This document shows positions 24,903 to 33,711 of a stretch of 64,000 nt of DNA, piece by piece. The notes beneath the pieces are model-generated. The model did not search any database and was not told where the DNA came from. It saw only the letters and a list, made by a program, of their open reading frames with translations. The translations under genes were made by a program, and so were the position numbers. The number at the start of each line of letters is the position of its first letter. Position 1 is the first letter of the stretch. The stretch is from Candidatus Aerophobota bacterium (GTDB lineage: Bacteria; Aerophobota; Aerophobia; Aerophobales; B3-G15): assembly GCA_030615365.1 (NCBI GenBank), contig JAUWZM010000003.1, positions 1 through 64,000 on the forward strand, in the 5' to 3' direction.

Positions 24903-26988
24903 TCTCCTTTAAGCTTCCTTGATACACAAGATTTGCCTCTCCTTCTAAAAAAACATGGGTGAAACTCTCCCCACCCTGGTGTTCAAACCATACAGTAACC
25001 TCTCCCCCCTTCATTATTACTTTAAAAGGAGGTAAGAGCTGATAGTTTATAAAGGTTGCTATGGCTGAGGCAACTGCTCCTGTTCCACAACCCAGGGTTT
25101 CATCCTCTACCCCTCTTTCGTAAGTTCTTGTTTTGATTCTATCATCTTTTACTTCCACAAAGTCCACATTTGTCCCCTGGGGTTGAAATAACTGATGATA
25201 CCTTATCTTAGGAGCAAGGTCTTTTAGAGGGATTTTATCTACTTCAGAAGAGAATATGACCAGGTGAGGAACTCCTGTATTTACGTAATATCCTTGATAC
25301 TCTACCCCATCTAAAGTTAATTTTATGTTTACTTGCAAATCAAAGGGGTCCTTCATTGTTATTTTTACTGTATTTTCTTTAATTTGAGCTTTAATTGTAC
25401 CAGCCAGGGTTTTAAAAGTAGAATTGATGCCAGTGATTTCTTTAATGCAGGCAAATTTTGCGGCACATCTTGCTCCGTTACCACACATCTCAGCTTCTGA
25501 GCCGTCAGGATTAAAGGTACGCATAGTGAAATCACATTTCTTTGCCCTCTCAATTAAAATTAAGCCGTCTGCTCCAATTCCTTTTTTTCGCTTACATATC
25601 TTGCGAGCAAGGTCTTGAGGTTTTTGGATTATTTTCTGGTAATTATTTATAACTACAAAGTCATTACCGCTTCCCTCAAATTTAGCAAAAGGGATATCCT
25701 TGATTTTTGCAGGCCCAGCTTTCGTAAATAGTTCCTCGGGAATACACTCACCTTTTATTAAATCCTCATATCCCTCCCTTTGTCTTATCATCCACCATTT
25801 TTTGTCCTTTACCAGAATCTCAGCTATCCTTGGTCTGCCATTGTAAGTAGAACTCATAGAAAAACCGTAGGCTCCTGTATCCATAATAGCCAAGCATTCT
25901 CCCTCTTGAGTAAAGGGCATCTGTCTTTCCTGAGCAAAGAAGTCCCCTGACTCACATACCGGTCCTACCACATCTACTATTTCGAGACGTAATGCAGGAG
26001 CAGATCTTTCAATTTTTAATATTCTATGATAGGCTCCGTAAAGAGAAGGCCTGATAAGATCGTTCATGCCGGCATCTACTATTAGAAATGTTTTTTCCTC
26101 TCCTTTCTTTTTATAAAGAACCTGGGTAATTAAAGCTCCTGTTTTTCCTGTTAAATACCTTCCTGGTTCTAAGATAAGTTTAAATTTTCTTTTCTCTTGA
26201 AGAGAAAGTATTTTTTTGGCTAAGGGTTCAACCCTTAATCCTTCCTCATTTTCCCGGTAACTTATCCCAAACCCTCCTCCTATATCTACATACTTTAGGT
26301 TTATTCCTTTATCCTCTAAGATAGCCAGAAATTTTTCCAGTTTTTCCCAGGCTTTAAGATAAGGACCTAAAGTAGTTATTTGAGAGCCTATATGCATATG
26401 GATGCCAATAGGATTTAGCTCATCTTGTTTTCTTGCCTTTTCATAGAGTTTTTCAGCATCAAAAAAGGATAAGCCAAATTTGTTCTCCTTTTTTCCAGTC
26501 GTAATATATTGGTGAGTATGGGCATCTACGCCCGGGTTTATCCGCAAAGATACAGGGGCTACTTTCCCTAATTTTTTAGCCATACAGGAAATCTGATTAA
26601 GCTCCCCTTCGGATTCCACATTAAACATAAGGATATTTTTTTTAAGACCGTCCTTTATTTCCCCTGAGGTTTTTCCCACTCCAGCAAAGACTATTTTTTC
26701 TGGAGAAAATCCAGCTTTAAGAGCCTGGTATAGCTCCCCCCCAGATGCAACATCGCATCCTGCTCCTTGATGGGCAAGAATACGAGAAAGTGTAAGGTTA
26801 GAATTAGCCTTTAAGGAGTAACATATAAGGGGTGATGGAGAACCAAAAATTCTCTCCAATCGAGTGAAATTCTCTACAAGACAGCGGTAACTATAAATGT
26901 AAAAGGGAGTTTTCACTTTTTTGGCAATATCTAGAATGGAAAGATTTTCACAGGAAAGTTCATTATTAAGATAGTTGAATTGGCTCAT
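24889..26988 (-). CDS. lysA-dapF: Diaminopimelate decarboxylase / diaminopimelate epimerase fusion
   Basis: One 699-residue frame joins two consecutive enzymes. Residues 1 to about 425 are LysA: the PLP lysine Lys60 in YSLKANSN, HIGSQI, DIGGGFG and CESGDFF. Residues about 432-699 are DapF: the catalytic cysteines are Cys502 in CGNGARC and Cys634 in GCGTGAVAS. Both halves keep all key residues and full length, so both should be active. DapF makes meso-diaminopimelate from the LL form, and LysA decarboxylates it to lysine. Fusion may balance diaminopimelate for peptidoglycan against lysine. No clear ribosome-binding site precedes the ATG. Confidence 0.94.
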   Translation of the reverse strand: MSQFNYLNNELSCENLSILDIAKKVKTPFYIYSYRCLVENFTRLERIFGSPSPLICYSLKANSNLTLSRILAHQGAGCDVASGGELYQALKAGFSPEKIVFAGVGKTSGEIKDGLKKNILMFNVESEGELNQISCMAKKLGKVAPVSLRINPGVDAHTHQYITTGKKENKFGLSFFDAEKLYEKARKQDELNPIGIHMHIGSQITTLGPYLKAWEKLEKFLAILEDKGINLKYVDIGGGFGISYRENEEGLRVEPLAKKILSLQEKRKFKLILEPGRYLTGKTGALITQVLYKKKGEEKTFLIVDAGMNDLIRPSLYGAYHRILKIERSAPALRLEIVDVVGPVCESGDFFAQERQMPFTQEGECLAIMDTGAYGFSMSSTYNGRPRIAEILVKDKKWWMIRQREGYEDLIKGECIPEELFTKAGPAKIKDIPFAKFEGSGNDFVVINNYQKIIQKPQDLARKICKRKKGIGADGLILIERAKKCDFTMRTFNPDGSEAEMCGNGARCAAKFACIKEITGINSTFKTLAGTIKAQIKENTVKITMKDPFDLQVNIKLTLDGVEYQGYYVNTGVPHLVIFSSEVDKIPLKDLAPKIRYHQLFQPQGTNVDFVEVKDDRIKTRTYERGVEDETLGCGTGAVASAIATFINYQLLPPFKVIMKGGEVTVWFEHQGGESFTHVFLEGEANLVYQGSLKENEYV

Positions 26989-27000
26989 GTTTGTTTCTAT

Positions 27001-27177
27001 AATTATTCAGCCACAGATGAACGCTGATTTTTTTCTTTTATTATATAAAGGCGAAGGGCAAAAGGCATAAGGCCAAAGGTTGCCAAGTTCATTATAAGCT
27101 TCATAAAAATTTCTAAAATAAGATCTGCAATCTAGTATATTTAAAGTTATTTGTGTTCATCTGTGTGAATCTGTGGT
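27001..27177. repeat. Inverted-repeat element between argH and lysA-dapF
   Basis: Ends carry CCACAGATGAACGC on the left and, on the opposite strand, ACCACAGATTCACACAGATG on the right. The right end abuts the argH stop. An internal AAGGCATAAGGCCAAAGGTT recurs in similar form at about 23994-24010. Related elements lie at 31229-31515 and 33545-33698. Confidence 0.6.
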
Positions 27178-28548
27178 TTATTTTTTTAGGCTCTCCTTAG
27201 CAAGTTTTATTTGTTTTTCTACACTTTTTTTCCCCGTGCCTCCAGATGATTCTTTGTTCTCCACGCATCTTCTCAAGTTTATTCTCTGCGTAACCCCAGC
27301 TTCAAAAAGAGAGGAGAAATCTTGAAACTCTTTCATAGTTAAATCCTGGAATTTTTTTTCCTTTTCCAGGCAGTATCTAACTATTTTACCTACTATCTGG
27401 TGTGCTTCTCGAAAAGGAGTTCCTCTTTCTACCAAATACTCTACTAAATCTGTGGCAGCGAAAAACCCCTCTTTTGCTTTTTCCTCCATCTGTTCCTTGT
27501 TCATAGTTACGTTGTTTAATACGAGAGCACAGATCTTTAGACTTTTCTCAACCTCTTCTATAGATTGGAATAGGGCAAATTTATCTTCCTGCATATCTCG
27601 GTTATAGGAAAGAGGAAGTGCTTTCATTGTGGTAAGAAGGGACAAGAGAAATCCGTAAACCTTGCCCGCTTTCCCTCTGGTAAGCTCTAAAACATCAGGA
27701 TTTTTCTTTTGGGGCATAAGACTTGAACCTGTGGTAAAGGCATCGCTTATTTCTATAAAGGAAAAAGCAGGGGATGAGAAAAGGATCAGGTCCTCACAAA
27801 GCCGAGAAAGGTGCATCATTAAAAGACAAAGACAGGCTAAAAACTCGATTACATAATCTCGGTCACTTACTGTATCTACACTATTTTCAGTAATGCGAGG
27901 AAATTTCAAAAGCTCGGCTACATAATCTCGGTCAATAGGAAGAGATGTTCCAGCTAATGCCCCTGCTCCCAGGGGCATTACATTAACTCTTTTATAGCAG
28001 TCTTCGAGACGATCTCTATCGCGTTGTGCCATCCAGAAATAAGCTAAGATGTAGTGAGAGAAAAAAAGTGGTTGAGCGTACTGAAGGTGAGTATAGCCAG
28101 GAAGAATGACAGCTTTGTTTTCTTCGGCTAAATTTAGAAGAGTTTTCTGGAATTCTAAGACCAAATTTTTAATACTCTCTATTTTTTCTCTTAAGTAAAG
28201 CCTCTCATCAAGGGCTATCTGGTCATTTCTGGAACGGGCAGTATGAAGTTTTTCCCCTGTTTTTCCTTCTCTTTTAATCAGCTCCTCCTCTATTGCCATA
28301 TGGATGTCTTCTTTCTCATCAAGATCAAATTTCCCCTTCTTTATATCCCCATCTATGGAATTTAAAGCCGTAATAATTCTTTCAGCTTCATCCTCTGTTA
28401 CAATTTTACACTTAGCTAACATTTTTATATGGGCAATACTCCCTTGAATATCGTAGGAATGAAGCTTTTTATCTATAAAAATAGATGAAGTGAATTTCTT
28501 AACTAAACTGTTGGTAGCTTCTTTAAATCTTCCATCCCAAAGATTCAT
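27178..28548 (-). CDS. argH: Argininosuccinate lyase
   Basis: This cleaves argininosuccinate to arginine and fumarate. The 456-residue protein has the fumarase/aspartase-family signature GSSLMPQKKNPDV with the catalytic Ser loop, and the substrate segment HTARSRNDQ. A GGTGG site precedes the ATG. It is first of the minus-strand series argH, lysA-dapF, dapA, folK, ABC ATPase, yicC, gmk, rpoZ. No other arg gene is present in the window. Confidence 0.96.
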   Translation of the reverse strand: MNLWDGRFKEATNSLVKKFTSSIFIDKKLHSYDIQGSIAHIKMLAKCKIVTEDEAERIITALNSIDGDIKKGKFDLDEKEDIHMAIEEELIKREGKTGEKLHTARSRNDQIALDERLYLREKIESIKNLVLEFQKTLLNLAEENKAVILPGYTHLQYAQPLFFSHYILAYFWMAQRDRDRLEDCYKRVNVMPLGAGALAGTSLPIDRDYVAELLKFPRITENSVDTVSDRDYVIEFLACLCLLMMHLSRLCEDLILFSSPAFSFIEISDAFTTGSSLMPQKKNPDVLELTRGKAGKVYGFLLSLLTTMKALPLSYNRDMQEDKFALFQSIEEVEKSLKICALVLNNVTMNKEQMEEKAKEGFFAATDLVEYLVERGTPFREAHQIVGKIVRYCLEKEKKFQDLTMKEFQDFSSLFEAGVTQRINLRRCVENKESSGGTGKKSVEKQIKLAKESLKK

Positions 28549-28694
28549 TTCCCACCCTGTGATAATAGTTTTTCTAAAATTTTCTCTTTTGTGTATATAA
28601 TGAGCCTGCCAAAGGTAGGCGTGGTAGTCTCATGACTTTTCAAGGTCTTTAGCACTGTTTTATAAAATAGCAGAAAAGGGAATTAAGTCAAGAT

Positions 28695-28723
28695 TTGACA
28701 ATCGCTGAAAATTTACCTAAACT
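28695..28723 (+). promoter_or_regulatory. Possible promoter of the small conserved gene at 28833
   Basis: TTGACA at 28695-28700, a 17-base spacer and TAAACT at 28718-28723 lie about 110 bp before the start codon, inside the divergent argH upstream region. Confidence 0.45.
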
Positions 28724-28832
28724 TATTACCATCAGGATGTCGTCAAGGAGTATGACTATTTATATTGCTTGCAATGAACATAGAGTTGATATGTAACCTA
28801 TGATACACTATCTTACAAGGAGGTAATGTCCA

Positions 28833-29126
28833 ATGACTAATGGAGCTGTGGGGGCAGGCGCTGGAGGTGCTGCAGCTGCTGCAGCAATCGCCCAGGCAAT
28901 CAAGGCATCTGGTGCCATTGTTTGCATGGAGCCGTCCAATTTTATGGTGATACTATCGAAAAACAAAAATCCTCTTGTTGTAATGGCCGAAGGTGGAGTG
29001 ATTAAAAAAAATTATCAATATCTAACAGGGTATAAAGGCCTTATGTTTTTCACAAAATCTACTGTGCCATTACAACTAAAAAGCGGGATTGAACTGATCG
29101 CAGCTAAAAAAATTTGGATTCCCTAA
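28833..29126 (+). CDS. Small conserved-looking protein of unknown function
   Basis: The 97-residue product starts with a Gly/Ala-rich segment (GAGAGGAAAAAAIAQAIKAS). It continues with a compact basic domain containing PLVVMAEGG, YQYLTGYKGLMFFTKS and a terminal AAKKIWIP. A strong AAGGAGG site lies upstream. From memory, similar short proteins ending in AKKIWIP occur in many bacterial genomes without a function, but this could not be checked. The N-terminus resembles a weak membrane helix or nucleotide-binding turn. It stands alone, divergent from argH and just before aroE. Confidence 0.7.
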   Translation: MTNGAVGAGAGGAAAAAAIAQAIKASGAIVCMEPSNFMVILSKNKNPLVVMAEGGVIKKNYQYLTGYKGLMFFTKSTVPLQLKSGIELIAAKKIWIP

Positions 29127-29205
29127 TTAATAATAAACTTTGTAACAGTTCAGCCGCCAATTCGTCAGGGCACAAAAGGAGTGATATAAAATCTTTTAAA
29201 AACTA

Positions 29206-30069
29206 ATGAGAATTAAAGGAAATACCAAAATAGTGGGACTGTTTGGCTATCCAGTGAGTCATTCTTTATCTCCTCTTTTCCAGAATGCTGCTTTTGCTGA
29301 ACTGGGTCTAAATTTTGTTTATCTTTCTTTTTTGGTTCACCCGAAAGATTTAGCCCGAGCAATAGAGGCAATAAGGATTTTGAATTTTACAGGAGTAAAC
29401 GTTACCGTTCCTCATAAAGAAAAGATAGTGGATTATTTGGATGAGGTTTCTCTTGAGGCAGAGAAGATAGGAGCAGTAAATACTGTAGTGAATCAAGAGG
29501 GCAAATTAGTTGGTTATAACACAGATGGAAGAGGATTTATTAGTTCTTTAAAAGGGAGAAGGTTTAATCCCCGGGCTAAAAAGGTTCTTCTTTTAGGAGC
29601 TGGGGGAGCAGCGTTATCCATTGGATTTTCCCTGCTAAGAGAGAGAGCAGGGGAAGTTGTTTTGATTAATCGAACTCAAACTCGGGCTCTAGATTTGTCA
29701 AATCGCTTGAAGAGGTTATTTCCCTCCTCTTTTCTGCGGGTGATTAAATTTAAAGACAGGAACTCTTTCCCAGGAAGGGAAGATATGGAGCTTTTAATTA
29801 ATGCTACTTCAGTAGGAATGGAGGCAGGAGACCCTCTTTTAATTAACCTTGAAGGCTTCTCTCCTGAGATATTTGTGTATGATATAGTGTACAATCGGCC
29901 CACTCAGTTATTAAGGGAGGCTAAAAAGAGAAATCTTCCCTATTTGAATGGTTTGGGAATGCTTATTTCTCAGGGAGCTTTGTCTCTAGAGTTATGGACA
30001 GGGGAAAAGGCTCCCTTGGATAAGATGAGCGAGGCAGTGGAAAGGCAAAAGGTTGCTAAGAATGAGTAG
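29206..30069 (+). CDS. aroE: Shikimate dehydrogenase
   Basis: This reduces 3-dehydroshikimate with NADPH. The 287-residue protein has the substrate loop SHSLSP, the catalytic Lys in NVTVPHKE, NTDGRGF, and a nucleotide-binding GAGGAALSIG. It is the first gene of the long aro run. The aroC start overlaps its stop. The nearest GGAG is about 30 bp from the ATG, so initiation may be weak. Confidence 0.95.
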   Translation: MRIKGNTKIVGLFGYPVSHSLSPLFQNAAFAELGLNFVYLSFLVHPKDLARAIEAIRILNFTGVNVTVPHKEKIVDYLDEVSLEAEKIGAVNTVVNQEGKLVGYNTDGRGFISSLKGRRFNPRAKKVLLLGAGGAALSIGFSLLRERAGEVVLINRTQTRALDLSNRLKRLFPSSFLRVIKFKDRNSFPGREDMELLINATSVGMEAGDPLLINLEGFSPEIFVYDIVYNRPTQLLREAKKRNLPYLNGLGMLISQGALSLELWTGEKAPLDKMSEAVERQKVAKNE

Positions 30070-31228
30070 TTTAATTCGCTATATAACTGCCGGAGAATCT
30101 CATGGGCAATCTCTAACGGTGATTTTAGAGGGTATTCCCTCGGGACTAAAATTAATTCCAAACTATATCAATAGAGAACTTACACGCCGTCAGATGGGTT
30201 ATGGCCGGGGAGGCAGGATGCAAATCGAGAAGGATAAAGTAGAGATTCTTTCCGGAATTCGCCAGGGGGAAACTCTGGGAAGCCCCATTGCCCTTTTAAT
30301 ACCCAACCTTGATTGGAAAAACTGGGAAAAGGTTATGGCAGTGGAAAAACAAGAAGAGGAAATCTTGTCTTTTACCCATCCTCGGCCTGGCCATGCAGAT
30401 TTAACTGGGGGAATAAAGTATGGATTTTATGATTTAAGAAATGTTCTGGAAAGAGCAAGTGCCAGGGAAACAGCAGCTCGGGTGGCTGCAGGTGCGGTTT
30501 GCAAAAAACTCTTAGAGGAATTTAACATTCATCTCTATAGCAGAGTCACAGGGATTGGCAGGGAAAAAGATGAGAGTGAATGGAGTGTAATTTTTAACCG
30601 ATATCCTTTAATTGAGGACTCATCTCTTCGCTGCGGTGATAGAAAAGTGGAAGAGAGGATGAAGAGACTGATTGATGAGACTAAAAAAAGGGGCGATACT
30701 TTAGGAGGAGTTTTTGAGATTGTAGTTACAGGACTTCCTGTTGGTTTAGGAGACTATACTCAGTGGGACCTTAAGTTGGATGCTCGTTTCGCCATGGCTT
30801 TAATGAGTATCCAGGCTATAGTGGGGGTGGAGATAGGGCTTGGATTTGAGGTAGCAAAAAGATTTGGCAGTGAGGTTCAAGATGAGATATTTTATCAAAA
30901 AGAAAAGGGATTTTACCGAAGAACTAATAATTGTGGAGGAATAGAAGGAGGAATGAGTAATGGAGAGCCTTTGATAGCAAGGGCAGCGATGAAACCTCTT
31001 TCTACTTTGGCCAGGCCCCTTTCCTCGGTAGATATTGTAAGCAAGGAAAAAGTTAAGGCAGCTAAGGAAAGATCTGATGTATGTGCTGTTCCCGCTGCCT
31101 CAGTAATTGGGGAAGCTGTGGTGGGAATTGAGATTGCTCGAGCAATGAGGGAAAAGTTTGCCGGGGATAGCCTTGTAGAGATGAAACACAGCTACCTTAA
31201 TTATCAGGATTATGTAAGGAAAAGGTAA
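30062..31228 (+). CDS. aroC: Chorismate synthase
   Basis: This FMN-dependent enzyme makes chorismate from EPSP. Diagnostic segments are GESHGQSLTVILEG, RPGHADLTGG, the ERASARETAARVAAGA helix and GGIEGGMSNG. The frame can open at TTG 30053, but the ATG at 30062 overlaps the aroE stop with an AAAGG upstream and is preferred (388 residues). Chorismate feeds both the trp operon and pheA. Confidence 0.95.
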   Translation: MSSLIRYITAGESHGQSLTVILEGIPSGLKLIPNYINRELTRRQMGYGRGGRMQIEKDKVEILSGIRQGETLGSPIALLIPNLDWKNWEKVMAVEKQEEEILSFTHPRPGHADLTGGIKYGFYDLRNVLERASARETAARVAAGAVCKKLLEEFNIHLYSRVTGIGREKDESEWSVIFNRYPLIEDSSLRCGDRKVEERMKRLIDETKKRGDTLGGVFEIVVTGLPVGLGDYTQWDLKLDARFAMALMSIQAIVGVEIGLGFEVAKRFGSEVQDEIFYQKEKGFYRRTNNCGGIEGGMSNGEPLIARAAMKPLSTLARPLSSVDIVSKEKVKAAKERSDVCAVPAASVIGEAVVGIEIARAMREKFAGDSLVEMKHSYLNYQDYVRKR

Positions 31229-31538
31229 TTATTAAGCCACAGATGGACGCTGATGTTTTCTTTTATTGCAACAGGTAAGTTTCTCTAAAAAATGTGAGGC
31301 TCCTCGCTTGTCATTGCGAGCAAAGCGAAGAAGTAATCTCATGTAGCTTGCCGATTTATCGGCGCATTAAACTCGCCCAATGAATTGGGCAGCTACAATT
31401 GCCAGAGAAAACAAGAATTTTAGAAAAGGTATTACAAAATTTCTAAGAATAATATCTGCAGTTTCTCTATATTTAATTTAAATTTATCTGTGTAAATCTG
31501 CGGCTAAGTCATTATAGAGGAAAGAAGCTAGGCATTGA
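31229..31538. repeat. Two nested repeat elements between aroC and aroKB
   Basis: This 310-bp gene-free stretch begins and ends with halves of an outer repeat: AGCCACAGATGGACGC near 31235 and, on the opposite strand, AGCCGCAGATTTACACAG near 31507. The outer repeat matches the element at 27001-27177. The inner element is listed separately at 31268-31435. Nothing coding is seen. Confidence 0.6.
31268..31435. repeat. MITE-like element inserted in another repeat
   Basis: Left end GCAACAGGTAAGTTTCTC; right end on the opposite strand GTAATACCTTTTCTAAAA. The interior has GCCGAT-TT-ATCGGC and GCCCAAT-GA-ATTGGGC hairpins, as in the trp copies. No 8-bp duplication is evident, and the outer element seems to have lost bases at the junction. 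Confidence 0.65.
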
Positions 31539-33122
31539 ATGAATATAGTTTTAGTGGGATTTATGGGAACAGGGAAAAGCAGAATAGGGAAGTTGTTAGC
31601 CAAGAGATTGAGAATGGGATACCTGGATACTGATGAGATAATTGAGAAAAAAGAAGAAAAAAGTATCTCTCAGATTTTTAAAGAAAGAGGAGAGAATTAT
31701 TTTCGAAAAGTAGAGAGTGAAGCAGTAGAAAAGGTAGCAGGACTTAATGGGTATGTCATTGCTACAGGCGGTGGGGTAGTATTAAAACAGGTGAATGTAA
31801 ACTCTTTGAGAAAAAAAGGATTCATTGTCTGCCTTACAACTGATCCAGAGATAATCTGGCAAAGAGTTAAAGATAATAACCAACGCCCTCTTCTTTCCGG
31901 GTTTCCCAATCAAAGGGAAAAAATTAGGGAGCTTTTAAATGAAAGAGCTCCTTTCTATAGCAACGCAGACCTCACTCTCAATACTTCTCATTTTTCAGAT
32001 GAAGAGGTGGTTGACCAAATAATGAGCTCTTTACCTAAAAAAAAGATTCAGGTTCGCTTAGGGTCCAGGAGTTATCCAATCTTTATTGGTTCCAATATCG
32101 ATGAGGTGGGAAGTATAGCCAGAGATTTTAATCTGGGCAAAAGGATACTTATAGTAAGCGATACGAAAGTGTATCCTCTTTACGGAGCAAGGGTAAAGAG
32201 ATCACTAAAAAAGGCTAATTTTAAAGTGGAGTCTGTTCAAATCCCTCCCGGGGAAAGATATAAGTCCTTAGCTCAGGCTCACAAGCTGTACAGCTTGTGT
32301 CTTGATCATAAGCTTGAGCGTAGCTCCTCTCTGTTGGCTTTGGGGGGTGGAGTAGTGGGGGACTTAACTGGATTTGTGGCTGCTACGTATCTTAGAGGGA
32401 TAAATTTTCTTCTCGCTCCTACCACTCTGTTAGCTCAAGTTGATGCAAGCGTGGGAGGAAAAGTAGCTGTCAATCTTTCTCGGGGTAAGAATTTAATAGG
32501 TTCTTTTTATCAACCCAGGTTTGTGGTAATAGACCCTGAAGTGTTATCAACTCTTCCTCCTCGAAGAACAAGGGAAGGGTTAGCTGAAGTGATAAAATCT
32601 GCTCTCATTAAAGACAAGAGTTTTTTTTCTTATTTAGAGAGAAATTTGGATAAGACAAGGACCCTTGATTCTCATCTTTTGCAGTTCATTATCGGACAGT
32701 CCTTAAGGATAAAGGTAAGGGCGGTGGAAGAAGATGAACGAGAGGAGAAAGGGGTAAGGCAGATCCTTAATTTTGGCCATACTGTGGCTCACGCCCTGGA
32801 GACAGCCGCTATCTATAAAAGATACACTCATGGAGAAGCGGTAGCTATAGGAATGGTAGCCGCTGGCAGGATAGCTGTACAAATGGGGTATTTCCCATTA
32901 CCCTCTTGTTTAAGATTGGAAAAGCTATTAAGAGGGGTTGGTCTCCCCACTACATTTAAAGGAATTGATGAGGAAAAATTCTGGCGAGCTCTATTTTTAG
33001 ACAAGAAAGTAAGAGGGGGGAAGATAAATTTTGTTTTACTTAAGGATATTGGGGAGGTTTTTCTTACTCTCGATGTTCCCACATCTACTATAAAAGAGGT
33101 AATTGAAGGAATAGAAAAATGA
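31539..33122 (+). CDS. aroKB: Shikimate kinase / 3-dehydroquinate synthase fusion
   Basis: Residues 1 to about 165 are shikimate kinase, with P-loop GFMGTGKSRIG and the DTDEII shikimate-binding segment. Residues about 170-527 are dehydroquinate synthase, with an NAD-binding GGGVVGDLTGFVAATYLRG, PTTLLAQVDASVGGK and zinc ligands in GHTVAHALE and HGEAVAIGM. The enzymes catalyse non-consecutive steps (5 and 2) of the shikimate pathway. The same fusion order is known from Thermotoga. All key residues are present. aroQ follows with a 4-bp overlap. Confidence 0.95.
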   Translation: MNIVLVGFMGTGKSRIGKLLAKRLRMGYLDTDEIIEKKEEKSISQIFKERGENYFRKVESEAVEKVAGLNGYVIATGGGVVLKQVNVNSLRKKGFIVCLTTDPEIIWQRVKDNNQRPLLSGFPNQREKIRELLNERAPFYSNADLTLNTSHFSDEEVVDQIMSSLPKKKIQVRLGSRSYPIFIGSNIDEVGSIARDFNLGKRILIVSDTKVYPLYGARVKRSLKKANFKVESVQIPPGERYKSLAQAHKLYSLCLDHKLERSSSLLALGGGVVGDLTGFVAATYLRGINFLLAPTTLLAQVDASVGGKVAVNLSRGKNLIGSFYQPRFVVIDPEVLSTLPPRRTREGLAEVIKSALIKDKSFFSYLERNLDKTRTLDSHLLQFIIGQSLRIKVRAVEEDEREEKGVRQILNFGHTVAHALETAAIYKRYTHGEAVAIGMVAAGRIAVQMGYFPLPSCLRLEKLLRGVGLPTTFKGIDEEKFWRALFLDKKVRGGKINFVLLKDIGEVFLTLDVPTSTIKEVIEGIEK

Positions 33123-33565
33123 AAATACTTGTTATCAATGGTCCCAATCTTAACTTACTTGGAGAAAGAGAGCCTGAAATTTATGGAGAAATTTCTTTAG
33201 ATGAGATCAATCAGATGATTGAGAAAAGAGCAAAAAAGCTGAGGTGCGAGGTGAGAGTTACGCAGTCTAACTATGAGGGAGAAATTGTTTCTCTTATTGG
33301 AGAAGCCAGGGGTTGGGCTGATGGTCTAATAATAAATCCTGCTGCCTATACTCATACCAGCATTGCCATAAGAGATGCTATTATCTCTGTGAATCTGCCT
33401 ACAATAGAGGTGCATCTTAGTAATATATACAAAAGGGAAAAGTTCAGACAAAGATCCCTTATTGCCGGGGTATGCGTGGGGCAGATAACTGGTCTTGGTC
33501 CTCAAGGGTATCTTTTCGCTCTGGATGCTTTAATGAGTATTTTAACCGCGGATATACACAGATGA
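33119..33565 (+). CDS. aroQ: 3-dehydroquinate dehydratase, type II
   Basis: This dehydrates 3-dehydroquinate. The 148-residue protein shows NGPNLNLLGEREPEIYG, the INPAAYTHTS loop with the catalytic region, and VHLSNIYKRE. The last residues, TADIHR, and the TGA are read from the left end of an inverted-repeat element (ACCGCGGATATACACAG), so the natural C-terminus was altered by insertion. The catalytic core is intact. Confidence 0.94.
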   Translation: MKILVINGPNLNLLGEREPEIYGEISLDEINQMIEKRAKKLRCEVRVTQSNYEGEIVSLIGEARGWADGLIINPAAYTHTSIAIRDAIISVNLPTIEVHLSNIYKREKFRQRSLIAGVCVGQITGLGPQGYLFALDALMSILTADIHR

Positions 33566-33698
33566 ACACGGGTAGGTTTGGATGCAAAGAGATTACGATA
33601 TGATTTAAAAGTTTTTACGAAGTGTATGATGAACTTAGTAACGGATTCTTAGAGTCTGTTGAGGAAAACATCTGCGTAAATCCGTGGCTGAATAATTG
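33545..33698. repeat. Inverted-repeat element at the aroQ 3' end
   Basis: The left end, ACCGCGGATATACACAGATG, pairs imperfectly with the right end, which reads on the opposite strand as AGCCACGGATTTACGCAGAT. The outer right edge carries AATTATTC, as in the related elements at about 20996-21162 and 27001-27177. Confidence 0.6.
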
Positions 33699-33711
33699 AT
33701 AGAGGGGGAAA

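Noticed and set aside
28594..28660. tRNA-like hairpin (GCCTGCC..GGTAGGC) upstream of argH
   Set aside because: No acceptor stem, T-loop or CCA could be assembled. Probably a leader hairpin or repeat fragment.
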